Below are positions 53,269 through 64,000 of a DNA stretch of 64,000 bases, one piece after another. The first letter of the stretch is position 1. Every line of letters begins with the position of its first letter. Source of the DNA: Knoellia remsis (GTDB taxonomy: Bacteria; Actinomycetota; Actinomycetes; Actinomycetales; Dermatophilaceae). The notes under the pieces are model-generated. The model ran no database searches and was not told the DNA's origin. It saw only the letters and a program-made list of their open reading frames with translations. A program made the position numbers and the translations under genes. The stretch lies in assembly GCF_003002895.1 (NCBI RefSeq), contig NZ_PVTI01000006.1, positions 62,001 to 126,000 of the forward strand. The letters run 5' to 3'.

Positions 53269-54159
53269 TCAGGTCGAGGGGTCGAGTGCGCGCGGCGTGA
53301 ACGCCCACAGGTCGAGGTAGGGCACGGTGAGGTGACCGTGGCGTTGGTCGAGCAGCCACGCGGTGAGCCCCTCGAGGACGGCCGACACTGCGGGTCCGGG
53401 CGGCGCGACGAACATGCGGCGGCCGAGGTTGTCGTAGACGTGCACGACGCGACCGCTGGTCGCGAGCCCCTCGATGAGCCGGGCGACGTCGTCGGGGTCG
53501 CCGAGGGTTCCCGGCGGGTCGAACTCAAACCACAGGACGTCACAGCGTGACGTGATCGCATCCCAGTGCTCGACGAGGACGTGGATGTCGAAGCCGTCGA
53601 TGTCGGACTTCCACACGGTCAGGGCGGCAAGCGGGGCGTCGGCGAGCAAGGACTGGGACGTGAGCCACTCGGACACCTCCTCGGCCTCGGCGCTGCCCTG
53701 GAACCCACCAGTCGTTCCGGTTCGGGCGTAGGTGACTCGGGACCCGACCGGTCCGACGAAGCCCTCGACGACGCGGGCGCGGTCGCCGAACTGAGCGAGG
53801 TTGCGCCGGGCATAGGCGGCGAACTCGGGGTCGCCCTCGACACTCACAACGGCAATGTTGGGCGCCGCTGTGAGCATGGCAACGGCGGTGTCACCCACGT
53901 TGGCGCCGACATCGAGGACGGTGAGACGCGCGTGCCGGCGTGCCAGGTCGGCGACAACGGCCTCGGCGTAGGCGTCGTAGGTGGGGTCGCGACGCTGGTA
54001 GTACGGCAGATTGTGTGCCGGTGGCAGCGTGACCGGCGCGCCGCCGATCGTGTAGTGCTGCTCCCGTCCGATCGCGATGCGTGCCCGTGCCCGCACGGGG
54101 TTGACGGCGTAGCCCGCGAGGCGCGACATGAACCGTCGCTTGCGCACGCTGAGGACCAT
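53269..54159 (-). CDS. FkbM-family methyltransferase
   Basis: The 296 residues have LTVLDVGANVGDTAVAML (SAM motif I), VVSVEGDPEFAAYARRNLAQFGDRARVV and VWKSDIDGFDIHVLVEHWD, the K-x-D-x-x-G-x-E/D block that defines the FkbM family. These O-methylate sugars, lipids or polyketides. A basic N-terminus (VRKRRFMSRLAG) precedes the domain. With the acyltransferase upstream it may modify a surface glycan; that is inference. Confidence 0.9.
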   Translation of the reverse strand: MVLSVRKRRFMSRLAGYAVNPVRARARIAIGREQHYTIGGAPVTLPPAHNLPYYQRRDPTYDAYAEAVVADLARRHARLTVLDVGANVGDTAVAMLTAAPNIAVVSVEGDPEFAAYARRNLAQFGDRARVVEGFVGPVGSRVTYARTGTTGGFQGSAEAEEVSEWLTSQSLLADAPLAALTVWKSDIDGFDIHVLVEHWDAITSRCDVLWFEFDPPGTLGDPDDVARLIEGLATSGRVVHVYDNLGRRMFVAPPGPAVSAVLEGLTAWLLDQRHGHLTVPYLDLWAFTPRALDPST

Positions 54160-54168
54160 GCCCGGACT

Positions 54169-55224
54169 CTAGCGGCGCGGAGGGCTCGCTCTGGCCGGAA
54201 CGGAGAAGAGCCAGCCGAAGCCGGGGCGCCGGGAGAGCAGTCCGACGAGCAGCGGGAAGGCGACCCCGGCGACGAGACCGAGCACGATGTGCACGCGTAG
54301 GTCCTCGACGCCGAGGCTGCGGAGCAGGACCCGCATGCCGGACGTGGCGATGATGTGCGCGAGGAAGATCTGGAGCGATCGCTGCCCGACGAACGCCAGA
54401 CCCGGCCCGAGCGGGGAGCGGGCGAGGGGGCCGGAGAGCGCGATGATGCCGAGGCAAAGAGCGGTCGAGGTGACGACACCGGTGGCCAGTGCCGAGGCCG
54501 ACCACGCTTCGAGCCACGACGACGGAGGCATGGGGTCGGTCACGACGAGCAGGGCTGTGCCGAGGGCGATCCCGGCCATGGCGACCACGGCGGCGGTCCG
54601 GCCGCGGGTGAGCCGGAGGAAGGGTTGCGGCCCGGCGAGGGCGCCCACCCAGAAGAAGATGGAGAGGGCCACGCCCTCTTGGAAGAGGTAGGGACCGGTC
54701 CACCCCCACGCGGCGAGCGAGACAGCCGAAACCACCGCGGTGGATGCGATCGCTCGAGGCCGCGAGACCCACGGCTGCACCACGGCGGCCAGCGCGGTCA
54801 TGACGACGAGGAAGCCCAGCCACCACAGCTGCCCGTCCGCGACGAGGAAGGCCCGCCCGAGGGTGTCGAGGTCGGCGCTCGAGTTCGCCCGGCCGCCGGA
54901 CAGGAGGCGGAAGGCCCACTGCAGCACGGTCCACAACACGTAGAGCCAGACGAAGAGGGGCAGGCGCTCGCGTAGGTACGGCCCGACACCGCGCTTCGCG
55001 ACGCTCGGCCGGAGGAAGGCGCCGGCGAGGACGGTGAAGACGGCGAGGTGCCACACGTACAGCCCGTCGTCGACCTCGAGGAAGACCGGCGACTCGCGCG
55101 GCGTGAGCTCGGCCGCCGAGAGGCCGCGCAGCACGTGGCTCAGGACGATGGCGGTGATCGCCAGACCCTTGGCGACATCGAGCGAACGATCCCGCTCACG
55201 AGGAGCGGAGGTCGCGTCAGTCAA
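54169..55224 (-). CDS. Acyltransferase-3 family membrane protein
   Basis: The 351 residues begin RDRSLDVAKGLAITAIVLSHVLRG, the Acyl_transf_3 signature (R-x-x-x-x-D-x-x-K-G-x-x-I-x-x-V-x-x-H), followed by about nine further hydrophobic helices. Members O-acetylate or O-acylate surface polysaccharides or lipids. The probable start is TTG 55224, which overlaps the 3' end of the upstream SDR by 8 bp and suggests translational coupling. Confidence 0.87.
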   Translation of the reverse strand: MTDATSAPRERDRSLDVAKGLAITAIVLSHVLRGLSAAELTPRESPVFLEVDDGLYVWHLAVFTVLAGAFLRPSVAKRGVGPYLRERLPLFVWLYVLWTVLQWAFRLLSGGRANSSADLDTLGRAFLVADGQLWWLGFLVVMTALAAVVQPWVSRPRAIASTAVVSAVSLAAWGWTGPYLFQEGVALSIFFWVGALAGPQPFLRLTRGRTAAVVAMAGIALGTALLVVTDPMPPSSWLEAWSASALATGVVTSTALCLGIIALSGPLARSPLGPGLAFVGQRSLQIFLAHIIATSGMRVLLRSLGVEDLRVHIVLGLVAGVAFPLLVGLLSRRPGFGWLFSVPARASPPRR

Positions 55225-55972
55225 GCGGCCCGCCCGCGACGTAGATGACCTGACCGGAGACGAACCCGGCCTCCTCGGAGCACAGGAACGAGATCGTGGC
55301 CGCAATGTCCTCGGGCTGCCCGACGCGGCCCACGGGGATCTGCTTCGCGGAGTGCTCGATGAAGTCCTCGAACGAGACACCGATGCGCTCGGCGGTCGCC
55401 GCCGTCATGTCGGTCTGGATGAAGCCCGGCGCGACGGCGTTCGCGGTGACGCCGAACCTGCCGAGCTCGATGGCGAGGGTCTTGGTGAACCCCTGGAGCC
55501 CGGCCTTGGCGGCGGAGTAGTTGGCCTGCCCCCGGTTGCCCTGCGCCGACGAGGACGAGAGGTTGACGATGCGCCCGAACTTCGTCTCGGTCATGTGCGC
55601 CTGGCATGCCTTCGTCATGAGGAAGGCGCCGCGCAGGTGGACCGTCATGACGGCGTCCCAGTCGTCCTCGGTCATCTTGAAGAGCAGGTTGTCGCGAATG
55701 ATGCCGGCATTGTTGACGAGGACGACCGGAGCGCCCAGCTCGTCGGCGACCCGCGCCACTCCGGCGGCGACCTGCTCGGCGTCCCCGACATCGATACCGA
55801 CGCCGATCGCCGAGCCACCCGCATCCCGGATCGTCGCGGCGACCGCCTCGGACGCCGCCTCGTCGAGGTCGACGACAGCCACGGCATACCCGTCGCTCGC
55901 GAGGCGACGAGCGGTCGTGGCGCCGATGCCGCGGGCGGCTCCGGTGACGATGGCGGTGCGGGTCGGGCTCAC
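55217..55972 (-). CDS. FabG-like SDR (3-oxoacyl-ACP reductase family)
   Basis: The 251 residues have AIVTGAARGIGATTARRLA, VVLVNNAGIIRDNLLFKM, the catalytic Ser in NLSSSSAQG, Tyr and Lys in ANYSAAKAG, and APGFIQTDMT. This matches FabG closely, including NNAGIxRD. It may reduce 3-oxoacyl-ACP or a CoA ester. GTG 55972 gives the standard start; the frame is open far upstream by chance. It shares a transcript with the acyltransferase and FkbM genes. Confidence 0.93.
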   Translation of the reverse strand: MSPTRTAIVTGAARGIGATTARRLASDGYAVAVVDLDEAASEAVAATIRDAGGSAIGVGIDVGDAEQVAAGVARVADELGAPVVLVNNAGIIRDNLLFKMTEDDWDAVMTVHLRGAFLMTKACQAHMTETKFGRIVNLSSSSAQGNRGQANYSAAKAGLQGFTKTLAIELGRFGVTANAVAPGFIQTDMTAATAERIGVSFEDFIEHSAKQIPVGRVGQPEDIAATISFLCSEEAGFVSGQVIYVAGGPLD

Positions 55973-56107
55973 GGGGACTCCTCGGGTGTCGTGGACGACG
56001 ACGGGGTTCGATAAGTTGGAGGTCTGCGCGAGTTGAACCCTACCCAGCAGATCTGCGGACGGCTGTGGTCGCGCCACGTGGGCCGCCGTCGTCCCAGGTG
56101 AGGAGAC

Positions 56108-58321
<2,214 letters not shown>

Positions 58322-58326
58322 GCGAC

Positions 58327-60852
58327 ATGTCGCTTCCTTCCGACCGAATACCGGCCCGTATGCCGGCCGCGCAGGGTCCGCGGGACGCGTCGTCCGGCGA
58401 CGTGGGCTCCGCTCGTCGCGCGCTGCCCACCTCGACGTACCGGCTCCAGGTCCACGGCGGGTTCGGCTTCGACGCGGCAGCCGAGCAGACGGCATACCTC
58501 GCGAAGCTCGGTGTCTCGCACCTCTATCTCTCGCCGATCCTGCAGCCTGCCGAGGGCTCGACGCACGGCTACGACGTCGTCGACCACACCGCCCTCAACG
58601 AGGAGGCCGGCGGGCGCGGGGCGTTCGACCGGCTCGTCGCGGCGGCGCATGATGCCGGGCTCGGGATCGTCGTCGACGTCGTGCCGAACCACATGACCGT
58701 GCCCGAGGCGACGTGGCGCAACGCCGCCCTCTGGTCCCTGCTACGTCACGGGCGCGAGTCGCCCTATGCCGCCTGGTTCGACGTCGACTGGGACGTCGAG
58801 GACGGCCGGGTGCTCATGCCGGTCCTGGGGGCCTCGCTGGAGGAGGTGCTGGCGGCAGGGGAGCTGTCGGTCGGTGCCGGGGGTCGTGATGGCGACGAGA
58901 CGGTGCTGCGCTACTACGGGCACGAGTACCCCGTCGCGCGGGGCACCGAGAGCCTGCCCATCGCGGATCTCGTTGCGGCGCAGCACTATCGGCTCACGTT
59001 CTGGCGCGACGGTGCGACCGACCTCAACTATCGGCGCTTCTTCGACGTGACGACACTCAAGGCCGTCCGGGTCGAGGATCCGGCGGTGTTCGACGCCACG
59101 CATGAGCTGTTGCTGTCGCTGCATGCCGAAGGGGCCATCGACGGGTTCCGCATCGACCACCCTGACGGACTGGCCGACCCCGGCGGCTACCTCGCACGCC
59201 TCGCCGACGCGACGGGGGACGCGTGGGTCGTCGCCGAGAAGATCCTCGAGGGTGAGGAGCAGCTCCCGTCGTCCTGGCGGTGCGCGGGGACGACGGGCTA
59301 CGATGCGTTGCTGCGGGTGCAGCAGGTCTTGACCTCCGGAACGGGCGACGAGGTGCTCGACCGCCTCTGGGCGCACCGGGCACCGGGGCGAGAGTCGCTC
59401 GACGACGTCGTGCTCGCGTCCAAGGAGCTCGTCGTCGAGACGGTTCAGGCCGCCGAGGTCAACCGGCTCCTGCGGCTGATGCAGCAAGCGTTGCCCCGGG
59501 ACGACACGGCGGAGCTGCGTCGCGGCCTCGAGGCGGTGCTCGTGTCGATGGACCGGTACCGCGCCTACGTCGTGCCGGGCGCGACGGTCGACCCCGCCCA
59601 GGTCGCGGTGCTCGAGGAGGCCGGGGAGCGGGCGCGCGCGCTCGTCGGCGAGGCGGAACCGGTCGACGCGGTGCTCGCCCTGGCGCGTGGTGAGGTGCCC
59701 GACGGGGCCGACCCCGCGGCCGTCGAGGAGTTCGTCGTCCGGTTCCAGCAGACGTGCGGGCCGGTCATGGCCAAGGGCATCGAGGACACAGCGTTCTACC
59801 GGTGGCTGCGGATGACCGGCGCCAACGAGGTGGGCGGCCACCCGGCGCAGCTCTCCATCGGTGCGGAGGACCTCCACGCCTTCTCGCGTCGGCAGCTCGA
59901 GACATGGCCGACGACGATGACGACCCTGACCACCCACGACACCAAGCGTTCCGAGGACGTGCGGGCCCGGCTCATGACTCTCGCCGAGTCAGCGGAAGAC
60001 TGGTCGACGTGGCTCGACGAGGCGGCGGATCTCGCTGCGGCGCACCGGAACTCGGTGAGGTCCAGGCTCGACGCTGCGACCGAGTACCTCATCTGGCAGA
60101 CCGTCGTCGGCGCCTGGCCGCTCACACCGGAGCGGATCGAGACCTATGTCCTCAAGGCGGTCCGCGAGGCCAAGGACCGCACGGCCTGGGTCGACGGGGA
60201 TGCGGACTACGAGGCGGCCGTCGTGGCGTTCGCCCGTGCCGTCGTCGCGGACCCGGCCGTCGCCGCGCACGTCGAGACGTGGCTGTCGCTCCACGGCGCC
60301 TCGGTCCGGGCCAACGTCCTCGGGCAGAAGCTGCTCCAGCTGACGACGGTCGGTGTGCCGGATGTCTACCAGGGGGGTGAGCTGCAGCTGCTCACCCTCG
60401 TCGACCCGGACAACCGCGGGCTCGTCGACTTCGGCGTGCGCGCCGAACGCCTCGACCGCCTCGACGCCGGTGACCGCCCCCGCGACCTCGACGACGAGAA
60501 GCTGCTCGTCACCGCGGCAGCCCTGCGGCTGCGGCGGGATCGCCGCGAGTGGTTCGTCGGTGCCGACGCGTTCTACGACGGGGTGGCGGTCGAGAGCCCG
60601 TATGCCGTGGCGTTCGTCCGGGGTGACGCGTCCGGCCCCGCGGTCGTCACCGTCGTGACCCGGTCCGCGGACACGCTCGCCCGTGCCGGTGGGTTCACTG
60701 ACGAGCTGCTCTCCCTGCCGCCGGGGGAGTGGCGGAACCTGTTGTCCGACAACGGAGCCGGGGCCACGGCTGCCAGCCCGATGTCCGGTGAGGTCCGGCT
60801 CGCCGACCTGCTCGCCGACCTGCCCGTCGCACTGCTCGTGAGGGAGACATGA
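58327..60852 (+). CDS. treY: Malto-oligosyltrehalose synthase
   Basis: TreY turns the reducing end of a maltodextrin into a trehalose unit. The 841 residues contain STYRLQVHGGFGFD, VVDVVPNHM, IDGFRIDHPDGLADPGGYL (nucleophile Asp), VVAEKILEGEEQLP (Glu) and LTTHDTKRSEDVRARL (Asp). ATG 58327 lies 10 nt after GGAAGG; GTG 58318 overlapping the glgX stop is an alternative. The first about 36 residues are an extra, low-complexity extension that contains a GTATGCC site (58358-58364). Confidence 0.95.
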   Translation: MSLPSDRIPARMPAAQGPRDASSGDVGSARRALPTSTYRLQVHGGFGFDAAAEQTAYLAKLGVSHLYLSPILQPAEGSTHGYDVVDHTALNEEAGGRGAFDRLVAAAHDAGLGIVVDVVPNHMTVPEATWRNAALWSLLRHGRESPYAAWFDVDWDVEDGRVLMPVLGASLEEVLAAGELSVGAGGRDGDETVLRYYGHEYPVARGTESLPIADLVAAQHYRLTFWRDGATDLNYRRFFDVTTLKAVRVEDPAVFDATHELLLSLHAEGAIDGFRIDHPDGLADPGGYLARLADATGDAWVVAEKILEGEEQLPSSWRCAGTTGYDALLRVQQVLTSGTGDEVLDRLWAHRAPGRESLDDVVLASKELVVETVQAAEVNRLLRLMQQALPRDDTAELRRGLEAVLVSMDRYRAYVVPGATVDPAQVAVLEEAGERARALVGEAEPVDAVLALARGEVPDGADPAAVEEFVVRFQQTCGPVMAKGIEDTAFYRWLRMTGANEVGGHPAQLSIGAEDLHAFSRRQLETWPTTMTTLTTHDTKRSEDVRARLMTLAESAEDWSTWLDEAADLAAAHRNSVRSRLDAATEYLIWQTVVGAWPLTPERIETYVLKAVREAKDRTAWVDGDADYEAAVVAFARAVVADPAVAAHVETWLSLHGASVRANVLGQKLLQLTTVGVPDVYQGGELQLLTLVDPDNRGLVDFGVRAERLDRLDAGDRPRDLDDEKLLVTAAALRLRRDRREWFVGADAFYDGVAVESPYAVAFVRGDASGPAVVTVVTRSADTLARAGGFTDELLSLPPGEWRNLLSDNGAGATAASPMSGEVRLADLLADLPVALLVRET

Positions 60853-62567
60853 TCGAGGTCTGGGCACCCGACGCCGACACCGTCGAGATCGTCGCCGGAC
60901 CACCCGGCGCCGAACCGTCGCGCCACGACATGGTGCGCGACGACCGAGGCTGGTGGCGCTGGGACGGTGCGCACGCGGCATACGAGGAGCTCGACTACGC
61001 CTTCGTCATCGACGGTGAGGAGCCTGCGCTCCCGGACCCCCGCAGCGCGTGGCAGCCCTACGGCGTCGACGGGCCGAGTCGCACCTTCGACGTCGGCGCG
61101 CACGAGTGGCAGGACACGACGTGGCGCGGCCCGCGCGATGGCCACGGGACGCTCGGCGGCGTCATCTACGAGCTGCACGTCGGGACGTTCACGCCCGAGG
61201 GGACGTTCAACGCCGCGATTGCCCGCCTCGACCATCTCGTCGAGCTCGGAGTCGACGTCGTCGAGATCCTGCCGGTCGCGGCGATCCCGGGACGCTGGGG
61301 TTGGGGCTACGACGGCGTCGACCTCTACGCCGTCCACGACGCGCTCGGCGGGCCAGCGGGCTTCCAGCGGTTCGTCGACGCCTGCCATGCGCGGGGGCTC
61401 GGGGTGTGCCTCGACGTCGTCTACAACCACCTCGGGCCGAGCGGCAACTACCTCGGGCGGTTCGGGCCGTACTTCACCGAGTCGCACATGACGCCGTGGG
61501 GTCCGGCCGTGAACCTCGATGCCCCGGGGTCGGAGGAGGTGCGACGCTTCGTCGTCGAGAACGCGCTGCGCTGGCTGCGTGACTTCCACGTCGACGCGCT
61601 GCGGCTCGACGCCGTCCACGCGCTCGTCGACGAGTCCGAGCGCCACCTGCTCGTGGAGCTCTCCGACGCCGTCGCGGACCTGTCGCGCGAGCTCGGCCGC
61701 CCGCTCGACCTCATCGCCGAGAGCGACCTCAACGACACGACCATGGTCACGCCCGTCGCCGACGGCGGGCTCGGCATGACCGCGCAGTGGGCCGACGACG
61801 TCCACCACGGCCTGCATGTCGCCCTGACTGGTGAGACGCAGGGCTACTACGAGGACTTCGGCGGCGGGACACGGGCCCTGCCCGACGGAGGGCCGCTCGA
61901 CGTCCTGGACCATGTCCTGACGCGGGGCTTCCTCCACGACGGACGGTGGTCGTCGTTCCGGGGCCGGGAGTGGGGCCGCCCGGTCGACGTCGACCGTCTC
62001 GACGGGCGCCGGCTCGTGACCTATCTCCAGACGCACGACCAGGTCGGGAACCGTGCCACCGGCGACCGGATCGGTGCCACGCTCACCTCCGGGCGCTGCG
62101 CGATCGGCGCGGCGCTTTATCTCCTCGGGCCGGGGACACCGATGGTGTTCATGGGCGAGGAGTGGGGCGCCGCGACGCCGTGGCAGTTCTTCACCGACTT
62201 CACCGACGAGGCCATGGCCGAGGCGGTGCGGACCGGGCGCCGCGGCGAGTTCGCGGCTCACGGCTGGGCGGAGGAGGCCGTGCCGGACCCGCAGGCGGAG
62301 TCGACGCGTGAGGCGAGCGTCCTGCGCTGGAACGAGCTCTCCGCCGACCGGCACGCGGCCCTGTTCGCCTGGTACCGGCAGCTGATCGCCTTGCGCCGCA
62401 AGGTGATCGGCACGTCGGAGACGCGTTTCGCCGATGTCTCGTGCTCGATCGTGGACGGTGGTGCGACGTTCGTCATGACGCACCGAGGCATGACGGTGAC
62501 GGCGGACCTCGCCGGTGACGCGGTCACGGTGTCCGCGGACGGCATACCCACGCTCGAGTTCTCCTGA
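60849..62567 (+). CDS. treZ: Malto-oligosyltrehalose trehalohydrolase
   Basis: TreZ cleaves trehalose from the TreY product. The 572 residues have the N-terminal E-set (MIEVWAPDADTVEIV), then the GH13 barrel with VDALRLDAVHAL (nucleophile), LIAESDLNDT (acid/base Glu) and LQTHDQVGNRATGDR. It overlaps treY by 4 bp (ATGA). One copy of the 13-mer repeat is at its 3' end (62535-62547). Confidence 0.96.
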   Translation: MIEVWAPDADTVEIVAGPPGAEPSRHDMVRDDRGWWRWDGAHAAYEELDYAFVIDGEEPALPDPRSAWQPYGVDGPSRTFDVGAHEWQDTTWRGPRDGHGTLGGVIYELHVGTFTPEGTFNAAIARLDHLVELGVDVVEILPVAAIPGRWGWGYDGVDLYAVHDALGGPAGFQRFVDACHARGLGVCLDVVYNHLGPSGNYLGRFGPYFTESHMTPWGPAVNLDAPGSEEVRRFVVENALRWLRDFHVDALRLDAVHALVDESERHLLVELSDAVADLSRELGRPLDLIAESDLNDTTMVTPVADGGLGMTAQWADDVHHGLHVALTGETQGYYEDFGGGTRALPDGGPLDVLDHVLTRGFLHDGRWSSFRGREWGRPVDVDRLDGRRLVTYLQTHDQVGNRATGDRIGATLTSGRCAIGAALYLLGPGTPMVFMGEEWGAATPWQFFTDFTDEAMAEAVRTGRRGEFAAHGWAEEAVPDPQAESTREASVLRWNELSADRHAALFAWYRQLIALRRKVIGTSETRFADVSCSIVDGGATFVMTHRGMTVTADLAGDAVTVSADGIPTLEFS

Positions 62568-62587
62568 CGCGGGCTCGCGCGTTTGGC

Positions 62588-63698
62588 ATGCTTCGCGTCG
62601 TGCCCTCCCGCCCGTATGCCGTTCGCGCCACCGCGCCCGTGCGCGTCGCCGACGTCGGCGGCTGGACCGACACGTGGTTCGGTGGTCCGGGACGGGTCTG
62701 CCACCTCGCCGTGGGCCCCGGCGTCGAGGTCCGGGCACGGCGGACCAACCGCACGGGTGGAGCTCCGTCCGTGGTGCTCGAATCCACGGCTCTGGACCCG
62801 CCGGTGACGGTGACGCAGACGGCGGACGGCCGGTGGGCAGGGGGATCCTCGGTGCGCCACCTCATGCTCGAGGAGGCCGTGTGCGAGGTGCTCGAGGGCG
62901 TGCCTGCGGACGAGGTGGGTCGCGTCGAGGTCGTCATCGGATCGCAGGTGCCGCCGGGCGCGTCGCTCGGGACGTCGGCCGCGGTGGTCGTCAGCCTCCT
63001 CGCCGCGCTCGACACCCTGCTCGCGGGTGGGCGCCGGACACCTGAGGAGCTCGCCGTCCTGGCCCACCGGGTCGAGACCGTCCGGGCGAGGCGCGAGGCG
63101 GGCGTGCAGGACCAGTGGGCCGCTGCGGTGGGCGGCGCGTCGCTGCTCGAGGTCGACCCCTATCCGACGGTGCGTCGCACGCCGATCCCGCTGAGTGACG
63201 CCGTTGTCGCGGAGCTCGGGCAGCGGCTGGTGACAGTGGTGTTCGCCCCACACGACTCGTCCGCGGTGCATCGCGAAGTCATCGGGGCCCATTGTCCGCG
63301 ACGGTGGCTCGACACACGCCGCGGCGTCACGCGCGCTTCGCGAGATCGCCGGGCTGGCCCAGACGGCGTCGGCCGCGCTCCGCGATGCAGACATCGACCG
63401 ATGGGCAGAGTCGCTGCGGGCATGCACCAACTCGCAGCAGGAGCTTCATGAGGGCTTGGTCGGGCCGGCCCATGCCGCGGCGATCGAGGAGGCGCGCCGC
63501 TTGGGTGCGGCCGGGTGGAAGGTCAACGGCGCGGGCGGAAGCGGTGGGTCGCTGACGCTCGTGGCCGGGTCGAGTGCGACGTCGGCGACGGCGCCCGCGC
63601 TGGCCCGCGCACTCGGCGCCCTCGACGCCGGCTGGACGGTCCTCGAGCTCGCCCCATCCCGTGTCGGTGTCGTGGTGGAGGAGCTGCCAATGCGCTGA
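62588..63698 (+). pseudogene. GHMP-family sugar kinase, one-base frameshift
   Basis: The first frame encodes APVRVADVGGWTDTW, then PPGASLGTSAAVVVSLLAAL (the GHMP ATP-binding motif) and VVFAPHDSSAVHREVIG. Continuing in the next frame from 63291 (AIVRDGGSTHAAASRAL) gives a coherent C-terminal GHMP domain ending GAAGWKVNGAGGSGGSLTLV at about 63507. The 1111-nt span is one base too long for a single frame; an extra C in GGGGCCC near 63287-63290 explains it. The N-terminal GGWTDT resembles heptose-, fucose- or arabinose-type kinases. It may be inactivated or a sequencing error. It follows treZ by 20 bp. Confidence 0.8.
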
Positions 63699-63709
63699 CG
63701 CCGTGACCG

Positions 63710-63823
63710 GAACGGGCAATCAGTGGGTGCGGGGCGCGACCAGAACGGGCAATCAGTGGTGCGGTCCGCGACCAGAACGGGCAATCAGTGGTGCGGTGCG
63801 CGAACGGAACGGGCAATCAGTGG
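63710..63823 (+). repeat. Four-copy tandem repeat, 32-33 bp period
   Basis: The 17-bp core GAACGGGCAATCAGTGG is exact at 63710, 63743, 63775 and 63807. The spacers are variants of TGCGGTGCGCGACCA. The array fills the gap between the 3' ends of the GHMP kinase and tesB. No ORF or hairpin explains it. Confidence 0.85.
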
Positions 63824-63827
63824 TGGG

Positions 63828-64000
63828 TCAGGCGTCGTCGCGGACGCGGAGCATGCCCTCCTGGGCGACGGTCGCGACGAGCGTGCCGGACTCGGTGAAC
63901 ATCCGGCCGAGGCCGAGACCGCGACCGCCCTGGGCCGACGGCGACTCCTGCGAGTAGAGGACCCACTCGTCGGCGCGGGCCGGGCGGTGGAACCACATCG
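63828..64000 (-). CDS. tesB: Acyl-CoA thioesterase II, C-terminal part
   Basis: The visible C-terminal 57 residues read MWFHRPARADEWVLYSQESPSA, then GGRGLGLGRMFTESGTLVATVAQEGMLRVRDDA. The first block (W-F-H-R-P-x-R-x-D-E-W) and the Q-E-S-P-S-A/G-G-R-G block are the hot-dog-fold signature of TesB. The gene runs off the right end of the window. Confidence 0.9.
   Translation of the reverse strand, partial: MWFHRPARADEWVLYSQESPSAQGGRGLGLGRMFTESGTLVATVAQEGMLRVRDDA

Noticed and set aside
63710-63823. CRISPR array
   Set aside because: Only four copies, a short 17-bp core, no internal dyad, nearly identical spacers of 15-16 bp and no cas genes.

Overview
The window is about 70% GC by eye, packed with genes, and reads as chromosome of a high-GC actinobacterium. 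The gene set and order (ilvN-ilvC-serA-leuB-ilvE; FAH-gltX-tRNA-Gln-tRNA-Glu-IclR/leuCD-HU; ddl-DUF3515-Lrp-thiL-rpmB; ssb-ettA) and the lysine-rich HU tail suggest Micrococcales, most likely Intrasporangiaceae (Janibacter/Tetrasphaera/Knoellia-like). The family placement is inference. I see no prophage, insertion sequence, rRNA or CRISPR.

Layout. 1-8 kb: branched-chain amino acid and serine synthesis (3' end of ilvN, ilvC, serA, leuB, ilvE), interrupted by a DedA-like gene, an SDR gene and a MazEF-type toxin-antitoxin pair. 8-14.7 kb: a six-gene operon (permease, GntR regulator, glutamine-synthetase-like ligase, aldehyde dehydrogenase, SDR, gamma-glutamyl hydrolase) that looks like a gamma-glutamylated amine or amino-alcohol catabolic route. 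16-18 kb: citramalate synthase behind a leader-peptide attenuator, then ArfB. 18.3-25.4 kb: a conserved actinobacterial protein, FAH hydrolase, a frameshifted secreted alpha-L-fucosidase, GNAT and gltX. 25.4-29.8 kb: tRNA-Gln, tRNA-Glu, IclR regulator, leuCD, HU. 29.9-38.3 kb: CofC (F420), plsC-gpsA, a PLP enzyme, ddl, lipoprotein, Lrp-like protein, thiL, rpmB, CopC. 38.4-42.9 kb: tRNA-His, orn, PrsW protease, M20 amidohydrolase, Sfp-type transferase, tRNA-Arg. 42.9-48.8 kb: paired dynamin-like GTPases, ssb, ettA. 48.8-55.9 kb: ThpR, LLM oxidoreductase, methyltransferases, TetR with acyl-CoA dehydrogenase, acyltransferase, FabG-like SDR. 56-62.6 kb: glgX-treY-treZ. The right end has a frameshifted GHMP kinase and the 3' end of tesB.

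Together ilvC, leuB, leuCD, ilvE and cimA give most of valine, leucine and isoleucine synthesis; leuA and ilvD are not here. glgX-treY-treZ convert glycogen to trehalose. CofC and the LLM enzyme imply coenzyme F420.

Cross-cutting signals: (1) the 7-mer GTATGCC/GGCATAC occurs 58 times by hand count, 29 on each strand, and nine of these are exact copies of the 13-mer GTATGCCGTCCGC; (2) many genes have a TAnnnT box 6 to 9 nt ahead of the start codon, so leaderless transcription is probably common; (3) many 3' gene ends carry long hairpins or tandem repeats. All coordinates, counts and motif positions were derived by reading, without computation.
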